Notes under the pieces: generated by a model
What the model was told of the DNA's origin: nothing
Databases searched by the model: none
What the model saw: only the letters and a program-made list of their open reading frames with translations
In this document: piece after piece, positions 1-6,990 of the stretch
Layout of the letters: the number at the start of each line of letters is the position of its first letter
Numbering within the stretch: the stretch's first letter is position 1
Position numbers and translations under genes: made by a program
NCBI GenBank assembly: GCA_903912275.1
Contig: CAIWGR010000410.1
Span: forward strand, 1-10,375
Origin: an uncultured delta proteobacterium
GTDB lineage: Bacteria > Myxococcota_A > Bradymonadia > REDH01
DNA length: 10,375 nt
Direction of reading: 5' to 3'

Positions 1-1
1 C

Positions 2-667
2 ACCAAGGACATCATCCTCGATGTGCAGCAGCAGGAGGTCATCACCCGCGACAACGCGGTCATCCTCTGCAACGCCATCGCCTTCATCAAGATCACCGAC
101 CCGGTGAAGGCCTCCTACGGCGTCACCAACTACAGCGAGGCGGTGCGCAACCTCATCATGACCACCCTCCGCTCCATCGTCGGCGAGATGGACCTCGACC
201 AGGCCCTCTCATCCCGCGACATGATCAAGCTCCGGCTCCGTGACACCATCTCCGACGACGTCCTCGATTGGGGGCTGACCATCAAGACCGTCGAGATCCA
301 GGACATCCGGCCCTCCGACTCCATGCAGCGCGCGATGGAGCTGCAGGCCTCGGCAGAGCGCGAGCGCAAGGCGGCCGTCACCCGCGCCGAGGGCGAGAAG
401 CAGTCCCGCATCCTCGAGGCCGAGGCTAGGCTCGAGGCCTCGAGGCGCGACGCGCAGGCCCAGATTGCGCTCGCCGAGGCCTCCGCGGAGGCCATCCGCG
501 TCGTCGCGCAGTCCATCCCCACCGACCCGACCGCCACCTCCTTCCTGCTCGGCGAGAAGTACATCGCGGCCATGGCGCAGCTCGCCGCCTCGAACAACAC
601 CAAGACCCTCATCTTCCCGGCAGACCTGCAGGAGGCCATCCGCGGCCTGCTCGGCCGCCGAAGCTGA
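2..667 (+). CDS. SPFH/band-7 domain protein, stomatin/QmcA-like (5' truncated)
   Basis: The open frame enters from the left edge, so the start codon lies outside; 221 residues plus the stop are visible. Family members are membrane-anchored scaffold proteins that oligomerise in lipid microdomains and often regulate membrane proteases. The visible part starts inside the band-7 domain and includes the typical stretch LTIKTVEIQDI (roughly residues 93-103) followed by an Ala/Glu/Arg-rich segment (about 112-168) that should form the coiled coil. The C-terminal block with YIAAMAQLA and a TLIFPADL-type motif (about 183-210) is characteristic of stomatin/slipin/QmcA proteins. The missing N-terminus should hold the membrane anchor and the first part of the domain. 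An NfeD-like partner is commonly encoded upstream of such genes, but that region is outside the window. The family call is solid; the exact subfamily is not. Confidence 0.88.
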   Translation, partial: TKDIILDVQQQEVITRDNAVILCNAIAFIKITDPVKASYGVTNYSEAVRNLIMTTLRSIVGEMDLDQALSSRDMIKLRLRDTISDDVLDWGLTIKTVEIQDIRPSDSMQRAMELQASAERERKAAVTRAEGEKQSRILEAEARLEASRRDAQAQIALAEASAEAIRVVAQSIPTDPTATSFLLGEKYIAAMAQLAASNNTKTLIFPADLQEAIRGLLGRRS

Positions 668-692
668 CACCGAAACGCCGTTTTTCTGTTAC
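664..692 (+). promoter_or_regulatory. Weak candidate sigma-70-type promoter before the ceramidase-like gene
   Basis: CTGACA at 664-669 matches the TTGACA consensus in 5 of 6 bases and is followed, after a 17-base spacer, by TGTTAC at 687-692, which matches TATAAT in only 3 of 6. The -35 element overlaps the stop codon of the upstream SPFH gene. The 98-base gap (668-765) is the only place on the plus strand where a new transcript could start between these genes. The -10 match is poor, so this is a weak suggestion; read-through from the SPFH gene is equally possible. No terminator hairpin is visible in the gap. Confidence 0.2.
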
Positions 693-765
693 CTGCCAAA
701 CGGCTGTGCTACCCGCGCTCTCCGCGTGATCCTCTTTCTTTGTCCCTCGACCGGGCCTGCAACTC

Positions 766-3027
766 ATGACCAAGAAACTCCTCGCTGCTTCGCTGCTTCT
801 CCTCTCGCTCGCCGCCTGCGGCGACGATGACAAGAAGGCCACAACCGATACGGGAACCACCGATACGAGCGGCTCGGCAGATACCGGCGCCGAAGACACC
901 GCGGGCTCTTCCGACACCGGAACCGAAGACACCGCGGGCTCTGCCGACACCGGAACCGAAGACACCACCGACCTCGATGTCGGCCTCAACTGCGACCCGT
1001 TCGAGCGCCCCCTCCGCGGACAGTGCCGCTCCATCTACACCCGCATCTGCTACTCGCAGGCCGACTGCCGCGACGAAGAGACCTGCACCTTCGAAGGCAC
1101 AGACACCCCCGAGACCGGCGGCCTCTGCATCCGCAACGCCATCCCCGACCTGGTCTGCCCCGGCAGTCCCTCCTGCGCCGAGCGCCCCGACGCAACCCTC
1201 AAGGCCGCCTTCCGCGCCATCCCCATTACGCCGCGGGGCTTTGAGCTCCCCCGCGCCAATGGCGGCGAGAACTTCAATGCAGATGGAAACCCCATCACCT
1301 TCTCAGGCGACGTGACCGACCCCTCCACCTTCTGCGACTGTGGCCGCGACATGATCTGCCCGGCCACGCCGGAGTATGCCGACTGCAAGTCCTACGGCAC
1401 CTACACCGGCCCCGACGCCGACGGCACCGAGGGCAACGGCTTCATGGAAGGCGCGTGGCTCGCCGGCTTCTCCTTCTCGCGCCCCGCCGGCGTCTGCCCC
1501 GACCGCCTCCTTGGCGACAGCTGCACCGGTCCCGAATGCTGCGTGAGCCCCATTGCCCACGACAACATCTGGGCACGCGGCTCCGTCATCGAGCAGGGTG
1601 AGAGCCGCATCGCCTTCCTCACCGTCGACTCCGTCGGCTTCTTCTTCAGCGACATCCGGCGCATCAAGGCCCGCCTCGACCCCGCGCTCGGCATCGACGA
1701 CATCGTCATCTCCGCCACCCACACCCACGAGGCGCCCGACACCATGGGCCAGTGGGGGCCCGGCGTCCTCGGCTCCGACCTGCCCGACCAATCCGGTGTG
1801 GTCGATGTCTGGATGGAAGATGTCTACACCGACATCGCCGCCATGATCGGCGACGCCGCCCGCAACCTCGAGCCCGTCGACGTCTACGCCATGAAGGTCA
1901 ACACCGACCCCATTGAGACGGCCCTGCGTGACAGCCGCTCCCCCTTCATCGCCAACAACCTCATCACCGGCGTTCGCTTCGTGCGCGACGGCCAGGATGT
2001 GCAGGACCCCGCCAACACGCTCGGCACCTACGTCAACTGGCACAGCCACCCCGAGGTCCTCTGGTCGGAGAATGTCTTCATCACCTCCGACTTCCCCAAC
2101 TTCCTCCGCAAGGGCGTCGAGGATGGCCTCGCGCCGGCCTCCGACGGCTCCGGCGCGGAGGTCTTCCCCGGCCTGCAGGGGCTTGGCGGCGTCGCCGTCT
2201 ACATCACCGGCTCCTGCGGCGGCCTGCTCACCCCCGGCGGCAGCATGCCGGTGAAGGCGCTCGACGGCTCGCAGCAGTCAGGCCAGAACTTCACCCGGGC
2301 CCAGGCCCTTGGGCAGCGGCTCGCCGTCTCCGTCCTCGGCGCATTCCAGACCCCCTGCGAAGGCGCCAACACCTTCGGCTGCTACACCCGCGTCGCAGAC
2401 GAGACCCTCTCCTTCGCCAGCCACGAGTTCACCACCGACATCGTCAACCGCCTCTTCCACAACGCGGTCTTCGGCCTCAACCTCTTCCGCCGCGAGGTCT
2501 ACAACTGGCGCTTCCAGGATGGCTTCCTCGGGCCCCGCTTCCCGCAGGTCGGCTCCAAGATCTCCCAGATCCGCATCGGTGGCGTCACCTTCTCCACCGT
2601 CCCCGGCGAGACCTTCTCCGAGTCCTGGACGGGTGGCTACACCCCCAACAACCAGTTCAACAACCCGACCATCGGCGACCCCAACGACGTCAACTGCTCG
2701 GATGACCGGGTGACCCGCATCGCGGCCGGCATCGAGCCCCGCTTCGGCTGCCTCATCGAGGAGAACATCCCAACCCCCATCGACCTCGCAAACGCCCCCA
2801 CCACGGGCTACTTCTACGATTCCATCCCCGGCGACTACATCGTCGCTGTCGGTCTCGGAAACGACGAGCTTGGCTACATGCCGCCCCCGTACGACTTCAT
2901 CGTTGACCCCTTCCTCCCCTACCTCATCGAGGCGCCGGGGCACTACGAAGAGACCAACTCCGCGGCCAACCGGTTCGACTACTTCGCCGGCATCGTCAGC
3001 GACGTGACCGCCCTCCTCAACCGCTAG
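766..3027 (+). CDS. Neutral/alkaline ceramidase-like lipoprotein
   Basis: A 753-residue predicted lipoprotein. A short signal peptide ends in a lipobox LAAC (lipidated Cys18), followed by an acidic/Thr-rich linker (about 19-72) with an in-frame 11-residue repeat, then a Cys-rich segment (about 76-140) resembling small disulfide modules of myxobacterial surface proteins. From about residue 145 the protein resembles neutral (non-lysosomal) ceramidases, zinc amidases that cleave ceramide to sphingosine and fatty acid. Family landmarks appear in order: ATHTHEAPD (His319/His321), NWHSHPE (His428), TSDFPNFLR (a match to the ISADYPGYLR-type block), PGE (Glu615) and LGNDELGY (Tyr704). These correspond to the His, His, Glu, Tyr zinc ligands. 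The usual catalytic GDVSPN block is GLLTPG here (486-491), with Thr489 in place of Ser, so the substrate may differ. Extra Cys-rich stretches (about 188-260) interrupt the N-terminal part. The ATG start gives the clean signal peptide, although no strong Shine-Dalgarno sequence precedes it. Outer-membrane or surface location is inferred. Confidence 0.75.
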   Translation: MTKKLLAASLLLLSLAACGDDDKKATTDTGTTDTSGSADTGAEDTAGSSDTGTEDTAGSADTGTEDTTDLDVGLNCDPFERPLRGQCRSIYTRICYSQADCRDEETCTFEGTDTPETGGLCIRNAIPDLVCPGSPSCAERPDATLKAAFRAIPITPRGFELPRANGGENFNADGNPITFSGDVTDPSTFCDCGRDMICPATPEYADCKSYGTYTGPDADGTEGNGFMEGAWLAGFSFSRPAGVCPDRLLGDSCTGPECCVSPIAHDNIWARGSVIEQGESRIAFLTVDSVGFFFSDIRRIKARLDPALGIDDIVISATHTHEAPDTMGQWGPGVLGSDLPDQSGVVDVWMEDVYTDIAAMIGDAARNLEPVDVYAMKVNTDPIETALRDSRSPFIANNLITGVRFVRDGQDVQDPANTLGTYVNWHSHPEVLWSENVFITSDFPNFLRKGVEDGLAPASDGSGAEVFPGLQGLGGVAVYITGSCGGLLTPGGSMPVKALDGSQQSGQNFTRAQALGQRLAVSVLGAFQTPCEGANTFGCYTRVADETLSFASHEFTTDIVNRLFHNAVFGLNLFRREVYNWRFQDGFLGPRFPQVGSKISQIRIGGVTFSTVPGETFSESWTGGYTPNNQFNNPTIGDPNDVNCSDDRVTRIAAGIEPRFGCLIEENIPTPIDLANAPTTGYFYDSIPGDYIVAVGLGNDELGYMPPPYDFIVDPFLPYLIEAPGHYEETNSAANRFDYFAGIVSDVTALLNR
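862..960 (+). repeat. Three tandem 33-bp in-frame repeats encoding a DTxGSxDTGxE linker
   Basis: Three consecutive 33-bp units (862-894, 895-927, 928-960) encode DTSGSADTGAE, DTAGSSDTGTE and DTAGSADTGTE. The last two units differ at very few bases, while the first has diverged more. They lie directly after the lipidated N-terminus of the ceramidase-like protein and probably form a flexible spacer holding the enzyme away from the membrane. The unit is a multiple of three, so gain or loss of copies would change linker length without breaking the frame. Confidence 0.9.
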
Positions 3028-3033
3028 GTCGCG

Positions 3034-4044
3034 ATGCCCGCAGACGCTCTCCACCTGCTGCGGGCGCCAGCCTCCACCTCCCTCCAGACACCTCGCCACG
3101 GCCTCCACGGCTGGGTCGAGGCGCTCTGCCTGGCCCGTGCCGCGCTCGGCAAGCCGCTGCCCCTGGCAGAGGCGATGGGCATCTCTGCGACCGCCTTCCG
3201 CGCCTACTTCTTCTCGCCCGACGACAACCACGCCTACCGCGACGACTTCCCCGGCGTGGAGTGGCTCGAAGACACCCTCGAGCTCGAAAACTACGGCGTC
3301 CACGAGGCGCTCTCGGCCCACACCGCCAGCGACATCCGCCTCTACGACCGGCTCAAGCGCGAGCCGCTGCTACAGCTCGTCCGGCACGAGCTCACGGCCG
3401 GTCGGCCGCTCCTGCTCACCGACCCGCTCACCATGCTTACCTGGGTCGTCGTAGGCCTCGGTGACCTCCGACTTTCGCTGGCGCCGCTGGCCTGCACCGA
3501 GGAGTCGTTCGACCCCGACGACGAGCACTGCCTCCGCCTCGCGCTCTCTGCGCTTCGGCCCACCGAGCGGCCCTTCACCTACCGGCCCGACCACTTCCGT
3601 CGCGTCGCGCTAGGCTGGAGCGCCGATCACCTGAACACCAAGCACGAGCTCTTTCACCACCTCGAGATCTTCGTCGCCTCCGGCGCGCGGGCCCTCGAAG
3701 TGGCCGCCGCAACCTGCGAGCGGGAGTGGGGGGTAGGACCGGCCGGAAACCCCGCCTTCGCCTCCTTCTTCACCGCTTGGGTCGAAGAGCTCGCCTGGGC
3801 CCGCGCGCTGGCCGTGGACTACCTCGCAGGCTGGGCCTCATCGGCCGCAGCGCAGGAAGAGCCGATGACCTCCGCAGCAGCGCTCGCGCCCGTCCTCGAC
3901 GCAGCGCGCCTCACTGCCGCGCAGACCGCAGCGGCATCAGCGGCGCTGCTGTCGGGCGATGGCGCAGGATGTGCGAAGGCGCTTCGGGAAGCAGCGGCAG
4001 CGGAGCGCAAGACCGTTGCTGCGGTCCGCGCGGCGCTCGCCTAG
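3034..4044 (+). CDS. Uncharacterised 336-residue protein, possibly BtrH-N/C39-like fold
   Basis: I do not recognise this protein with confidence. It has no signal peptide or membrane segment and looks cytosolic. The N-terminal half has GWVEALCLARAALG (about 26-39), then an ISATAFR block and an aromatic/acidic stretch. A segment near residues 110-140 contains TAGRPLLLTDP followed by a run ending in WVVVGLGD. This order loosely recalls proteins with a butirosin BtrH N-terminal (C39-peptidase-like) domain, which have an SGxAFR-type block and a 'GxPVL...vvGyd' strand, but no catalytic Cys-His arrangement is evident. A middle segment HELFHHLEIF (about 207-216) is His-rich. The last 70 residues are strongly Ala-rich and probably helical. 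The ATG lies 6 bases after the stop of the ceramidase-like gene, so the two are likely co-transcribed and translationally coupled. The stop codon overlaps that of the convergent M16 gene. The coding assignment is firm; the function is open. Confidence 0.8.
   Translation: MPADALHLLRAPASTSLQTPRHGLHGWVEALCLARAALGKPLPLAEAMGISATAFRAYFFSPDDNHAYRDDFPGVEWLEDTLELENYGVHEALSAHTASDIRLYDRLKREPLLQLVRHELTAGRPLLLTDPLTMLTWVVVGLGDLRLSLAPLACTEESFDPDDEHCLRLALSALRPTERPFTYRPDHFRRVALGWSADHLNTKHELFHHLEIFVASGARALEVAAATCEREWGVGPAGNPAFASFFTAWVEELAWARALAVDYLAGWASSAAAQEEPMTSAAALAPVLDAARLTAAQTAAASAALLSGDGAGCAKALREAAAAERKTVAAVRAALA
4041..4044. other. Convergent genes sharing a CTAG stop-stop overlap
   Basis: The palindrome CTAG carries the TAG stop of the plus-strand unknown gene (4042-4044) and the TAG stop of the minus-strand M16 gene (4041-4043). 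There is therefore no intergenic space for a terminator, and any termination signal must lie inside the opposing coding sequence. Transcripts from the two sides are expected to have overlapping antisense 3' ends. Confidence 0.95.
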
Positions 4045-5564
4045 CGACCGGTGCAGAGACGGGCGAGGTTGCCCGCCTCTTCGCGGACCTTGTTGCCATC
4101 GAGGTCGTAGATGTTGACCTTGGAGCTCTGCGCCTTGGCGTTGGCGACGGTCTGCTCCTCGGTGCCCACCATGATGAGCGACAGGGCAGTCCCCGACATG
4201 TTCCTGCGCGCGGCGGTTTCGGCCTGCGCGCGGGTCACGCCGCGCACATGGTCGCGGTAGCTCTTGAGGTAGTCGAGCTCGAGTCCCTGATCGAGCGTCC
4301 GGAGCACCACGTCGGCGAGCGGGCCGTTCTCCTCAATCTGGATGGGGAAGATGCCTGCGAGGTAGTCGACCGCGCCGGCGAGCTCCTTGTCTTCGATGGT
4401 GCCCTCCGCCATGCGGGCGAACTCGTTGCGGAACTCGGTGAGCGCGCCCTCCGTGACGGGGCCCCGCACATTGGAGAAGGCGGTGAACCAGGCGCCGCCG
4501 TAGATCTGCGACAGGCGGCTGTAGGCGCCGTAGGTGTAGCTCTTGGACTCACGCAGGTTCATGAAGAGCCGCGCGCCGGCGTTGCCACCCAGCACCTGGT
4601 TGGCGAGCAGGGTGTTGAAGTAGTCGGGATCGGCCTGGCGGACGCCGGGACCCACCCAGTTGATGTTGGTCTGCACGCTGTCGGGACGGAGCACGACGAA
4701 GGCCTCGTTGCAGACCTCGATGCGGGGCGCCTCTGCAGGCTTCCAGGTCGAGGCGCTGCTCCGCCAGGTGGCGAGCGCCGCCCGAAGCTGGGCCTCGAAG
4801 CCCTCGGGGATCTGACCGACGACGACGAGCCGCGCCCGCTTGGGGCCGTAGTTCTGCTTGTAGAACCGCTCGATGGCCTTGCGGTCCACCTTCGCGATAT
4901 CCGCCTCCGTCGGAAGGACCGCCGCGTAGGGGTGATTGCCGAAGAGTACCTTGTAGGTGAGCCGCTGCAGGTGGAAGTCGGGCTCCGAGGCCTGAAGCTC
5001 CAGCTCGCCCTCATACTCCTTCTTACGCGCCTCCACCCGATCCTGCGGGAAGGCCGCCTCCTGCGCCATCACCCGAAGCACCGAGAGCATGGCCTCGGCG
5101 TTCTGCGTCAGGCCGTCGGCGCTGAGCAGCACCCGGTTGGCCTCGGCACCCGCATCCACGGCGAGCCCGTTGCGATCGGCAAACTCGGCCAGTTCAGTCG
5201 CATCCTGCGACTTGGTTCCGTCACGCAGCAACCGGGCTGTGAGCTCTGGGAGCGCCACATTGTCGGAGCTGGCGTCGCGGCCGGCGCGGATGGAGAGCCG
5301 CATCGCCAGGCTGGGGACGCCGTCGCGAGGGATCAGCACAACCTCAAGTCCGTTGGGAAGCGTGAGGCGCTGTTCCGCCGGGAGGGCAAAGGGGCGGGCC
5401 TTGCCGGGTGCCGGCGCCTTGGTCCGATCCGGTTCGGCCGCGGCCGGCGACGCAGCAGAAACCGTCACGGCCGGTTCAGCAACCTTGGCCGTAGAAGGAC
5501 CGAGCGTACCGCCGCAGGCGGAGAAGCAGAGGGCTGCGAGCCCGAGTACCCACGTGCGCTTCAC
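4041..5564 (-). CDS. M16 peptidase family lipoprotein, non-catalytic subunit
   Basis: A 507-residue predicted lipoprotein starting at GTG: signal peptide with lipobox FSAC (Cys17), then an Ala/Pro-rich linker to about residue 60, then two M16 (pitrilysin/insulinase-type) domains. The zinc motif HXXEH is absent; the aligned segment reads ELTAR (about 107-111, within LPELTARLLRDGT), so this subunit should not hydrolyse peptides itself. The second domain (roughly 220-400) keeps the family's substrate-binding Arg/Tyr pair with the expected seven-residue spacing, Arg338 and Tyr345 in LRESKSYTYG. This is the pattern of the non-catalytic partner in heterodimeric M16B enzymes, comparable to mitochondrial processing peptidase and bacterial paired M16 proteins. 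The gene overlaps the catalytic M16 gene by 4 bp, and its ribosome site lies inside that gene, implying coupled, roughly equal synthesis. Location in the periplasm, on the inner or outer membrane, is inferred from the lipobox. Confidence 0.9.
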   Translation of the reverse strand: MKRTWVLGLAALCFSACGGTLGPSTAKVAEPAVTVSAASPAAAEPDRTKAPAPGKARPFALPAEQRLTLPNGLEVVLIPRDGVPSLAMRLSIRAGRDASSDNVALPELTARLLRDGTKSQDATELAEFADRNGLAVDAGAEANRVLLSADGLTQNAEAMLSVLRVMAQEAAFPQDRVEARKKEYEGELELQASEPDFHLQRLTYKVLFGNHPYAAVLPTEADIAKVDRKAIERFYKQNYGPKRARLVVVGQIPEGFEAQLRAALATWRSSASTWKPAEAPRIEVCNEAFVVLRPDSVQTNINWVGPGVRQADPDYFNTLLANQVLGGNAGARLFMNLRESKSYTYGAYSRLSQIYGGAWFTAFSNVRGPVTEGALTEFRNEFARMAEGTIEDKELAGAVDYLAGIFPIQIEENGPLADVVLRTLDQGLELDYLKSYRDHVRGVTRAQAETAARRNMSGTALSLIMVGTEEQTVANAKAQSSKVNIYDLDGNKVREEAGNLARLCTGR

Positions 5565-6928
5565 GGCTCACCTCCCTGTTTCGCGTCTGCTTTCACGTTG
5601 ATGTGCACCACCGTCGCACCGGCGGGAAGGATGCGCTTGTTCGCCACCTCCTGCACCTGAGCGAGCGTCACCGCATCGAGGCGGGCAAGCGCCTCATTCG
5701 CACGGGCGGGCTGCCCGTAGTAGAGGGCATCGTGGCCAACCGTCAGCGCGAGGCCGAGGTTGCTGTCGATGCTCCCCACCATCTGCCGCATGAGCTGGCT
5801 CTTGGCCGCGTCGAACTCGGCCTGGGTTACAGGCTTCGTCAGCAGACCGGCCGTCTCAACCTCGATCGCCTGCTGCAGCTCGTCCGCAGTCGCACCGTTG
5901 GCGGTTGCATAGACGCCAAGCAGGTCGGGGCCGCGGCGGCCATAGATGAAGGACTCCACGCTGAGCGCCTTGCCGCTGCCACGCACGAGCGAACCGTAGA
6001 GGCGCGAGGCCTCTCCGCCGCCTAGCACCTGGGCGAGCAGCTCTGCCGCGAGGTTCTCCGGGTCGGGGTCGGGTGCAACCTTCCAGCCGATGATGACGGC
6101 CGGCTGGGTGGCGAGCGCATCGTCCACTGCGAGCTTCCGCGGAGCGGTCTGCTCCGGCTCCTCGCAGCTCCACTTGGGCGCCAGCGGCCCCTGCGGGATG
6201 GAGGCAAAGTAGGTGTCGACCAGAGCCTTCGCATCGGCCGTCTCAAAGTCGCCGGCGATCACCAGCACCGCATTGTTGGGCTTGTAGTGCAGCTTGAAGA
6301 AGGCCTGCACATCCTCGAGCTTCGCGGCGTTGAGGTCGTCCATCGAACCGATGGTGCTGTGGTGATAGGGCCAGCAGGTGTAGGCCAGCTCATCGAAGGC
6401 GAGCCAGCCGTTGCTGTAGGCCTGGTTGTCGTAGGAGGTGCGACGCTCCTCCTTCACCACCTCGCGCTGGTTGTCGAAGTTCTCCTGCGTGATGGCCAGG
6501 CTGAGCATGCGATCAGACTCGAGCCAGAGGCCGAGCCCGAGGCGGTCCGAGGGCAGCACCTCGTAGTAGTTGGTCCGGTCTTCGCTCGTCGTGCCGTTCA
6601 TGTTGCCGCCGTTGCCGAAGATGGCCTGGAAGTGGCCCCCCTTCGGCACATTGGCAGAGCCCTGGAACATCATGTGTTCGAAGAGGTGGGCAAAGCCCGA
6701 GCGGCCCTCCACCTCGTTTGCGGAGCCCACATCGTAATAGACCGCAATGCCAACCGTCGGCGAACCCGTGCGAGGCACAAGCACCACCTTCAGGCCGTTG
6801 GCGAGCTCATACTGCTCAGTGGCAATCTGGAGCTTCGAAGCGGCCGCCTGCGCGTTGCTCGAAAGCAGCAATGCCGCCGCGGTCAGGCCGGCTGCCAGAT
6901 AACGCTTTCTCAACCCTTTCCCTGTCAT
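5561..6928 (-). CDS. M16 family zinc metallopeptidase, catalytic subunit
   Basis: A 455-residue exported protein. The signal peptide (KRYLAAGLTAAALLLSSNAQAA, seen in pieces at about 8-29) has a likely signal-peptidase I cleavage after AQA. The N-terminal M16 domain carries the inverted zinc motif HLFEH (residues 81-85). About 75 residues later come the glutamates of VVKEERR (Glu160/161), one of which is the third zinc ligand. The C-terminal M16 domain follows (about 190-380). The Arg/Tyr pair that normally lines the substrate site in this domain is missing: in LVRGSGKALSVES the aligned positions are Val and Leu. That loss fits a catalytic subunit that borrows the pair from the adjacent non-catalytic M16 lipoprotein. 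I chose the ATG at 6928 rather than the in-frame TTG at 6940 because GGAGG (6934-6938) sits 5 bases before this ATG. The substrate is unknown. Its stop overlaps the partner's GTG start. Confidence 0.93.
   Translation of the reverse strand: MTGKGLRKRYLAAGLTAAALLLSSNAQAAASKLQIATEQYELANGLKVVLVPRTGSPTVGIAVYYDVGSANEVEGRSGFAHLFEHMMFQGSANVPKGGHFQAIFGNGGNMNGTTSEDRTNYYEVLPSDRLGLGLWLESDRMLSLAITQENFDNQREVVKEERRTSYDNQAYSNGWLAFDELAYTCWPYHHSTIGSMDDLNAAKLEDVQAFFKLHYKPNNAVLVIAGDFETADAKALVDTYFASIPQGPLAPKWSCEEPEQTAPRKLAVDDALATQPAVIIGWKVAPDPDPENLAAELLAQVLGGGEASRLYGSLVRGSGKALSVESFIYGRRGPDLLGVYATANGATADELQQAIEVETAGLLTKPVTQAEFDAAKSQLMRQMVGSIDSNLGLALTVGHDALYYGQPARANEALARLDAVTLAQVQEVANKRILPAGATVVHINVKADAKQGGEP
5568..5577 (-). 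promoter_or_regulatory. Ribosome binding site for the non-catalytic M16 gene, inside the catalytic gene
   Basis: On the minus strand AGGGAGGTGA precedes the GTG start at 5564, with the GGAGG core six bases upstream. It lies within the last codons of the catalytic M16 gene, and the GTG overlaps that gene's TGA as GTGA. The strong site supports GTG as the real start despite the rarer codon and indicates translational coupling of the two subunits. Confidence 0.85.
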
Positions 6929-6933
6929 CTCAT

Positions 6934-6938
6934 CCTCC
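6934..6938 (-). promoter_or_regulatory. Ribosome binding site that fixes the catalytic M16 start
   Basis: GGAGG on the minus strand is followed by five bases and then the ATG at 6928. An alternative in-frame TTG at 6940 overlaps this site and would add only MEDE before the signal peptide, so the ATG is the better start. Confidence 0.8.
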
Positions 6939-6990
6939 AACTCAGGGGCGCTCTGCGGTTAGGTCGCAGCGGCGGCGAGGGCAAGAACTC

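Noticed and set aside
673..683. AAACG-C-CGTTT inverted repeat followed by T residues after the SPFH gene
   Set aside because: A one-base loop cannot form a normal hairpin, so I do not call a rho-independent terminator despite the T run.
2278..3321. Minus-strand 347-codon open frame opposite the ceramidase-like gene
   Set aside because: The Val/Gly/Glu-rich translation has no recognisable domain and spans the boundary of two supported plus-strand genes.
4060..4075. Hairpin CGGGC-gaggtt-GCCCG just past the convergent stops
   Set aside because: The stem is only 5 bp, no U-rich tract follows on either strand, and it lies within the coding end of the M16 gene, so it is not a convincing terminator.
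3726..5660. Plus-strand 644-codon open frame opposite the non-catalytic M16 gene
   Set aside because: It lies antisense to a gene with clear M16 domains and a strong ribosome site; its translation shows Gly/Arg/Leu-rich shadow composition with no family resemblance.
6929..6990. Possible promoter between mobA and the catalytic M16 gene
   Set aside because: TTGCCC with a 17-base spacer leads only to TAACCG, too weak a -10 to support a promoter; the 62-base gap is compatible with read-through.
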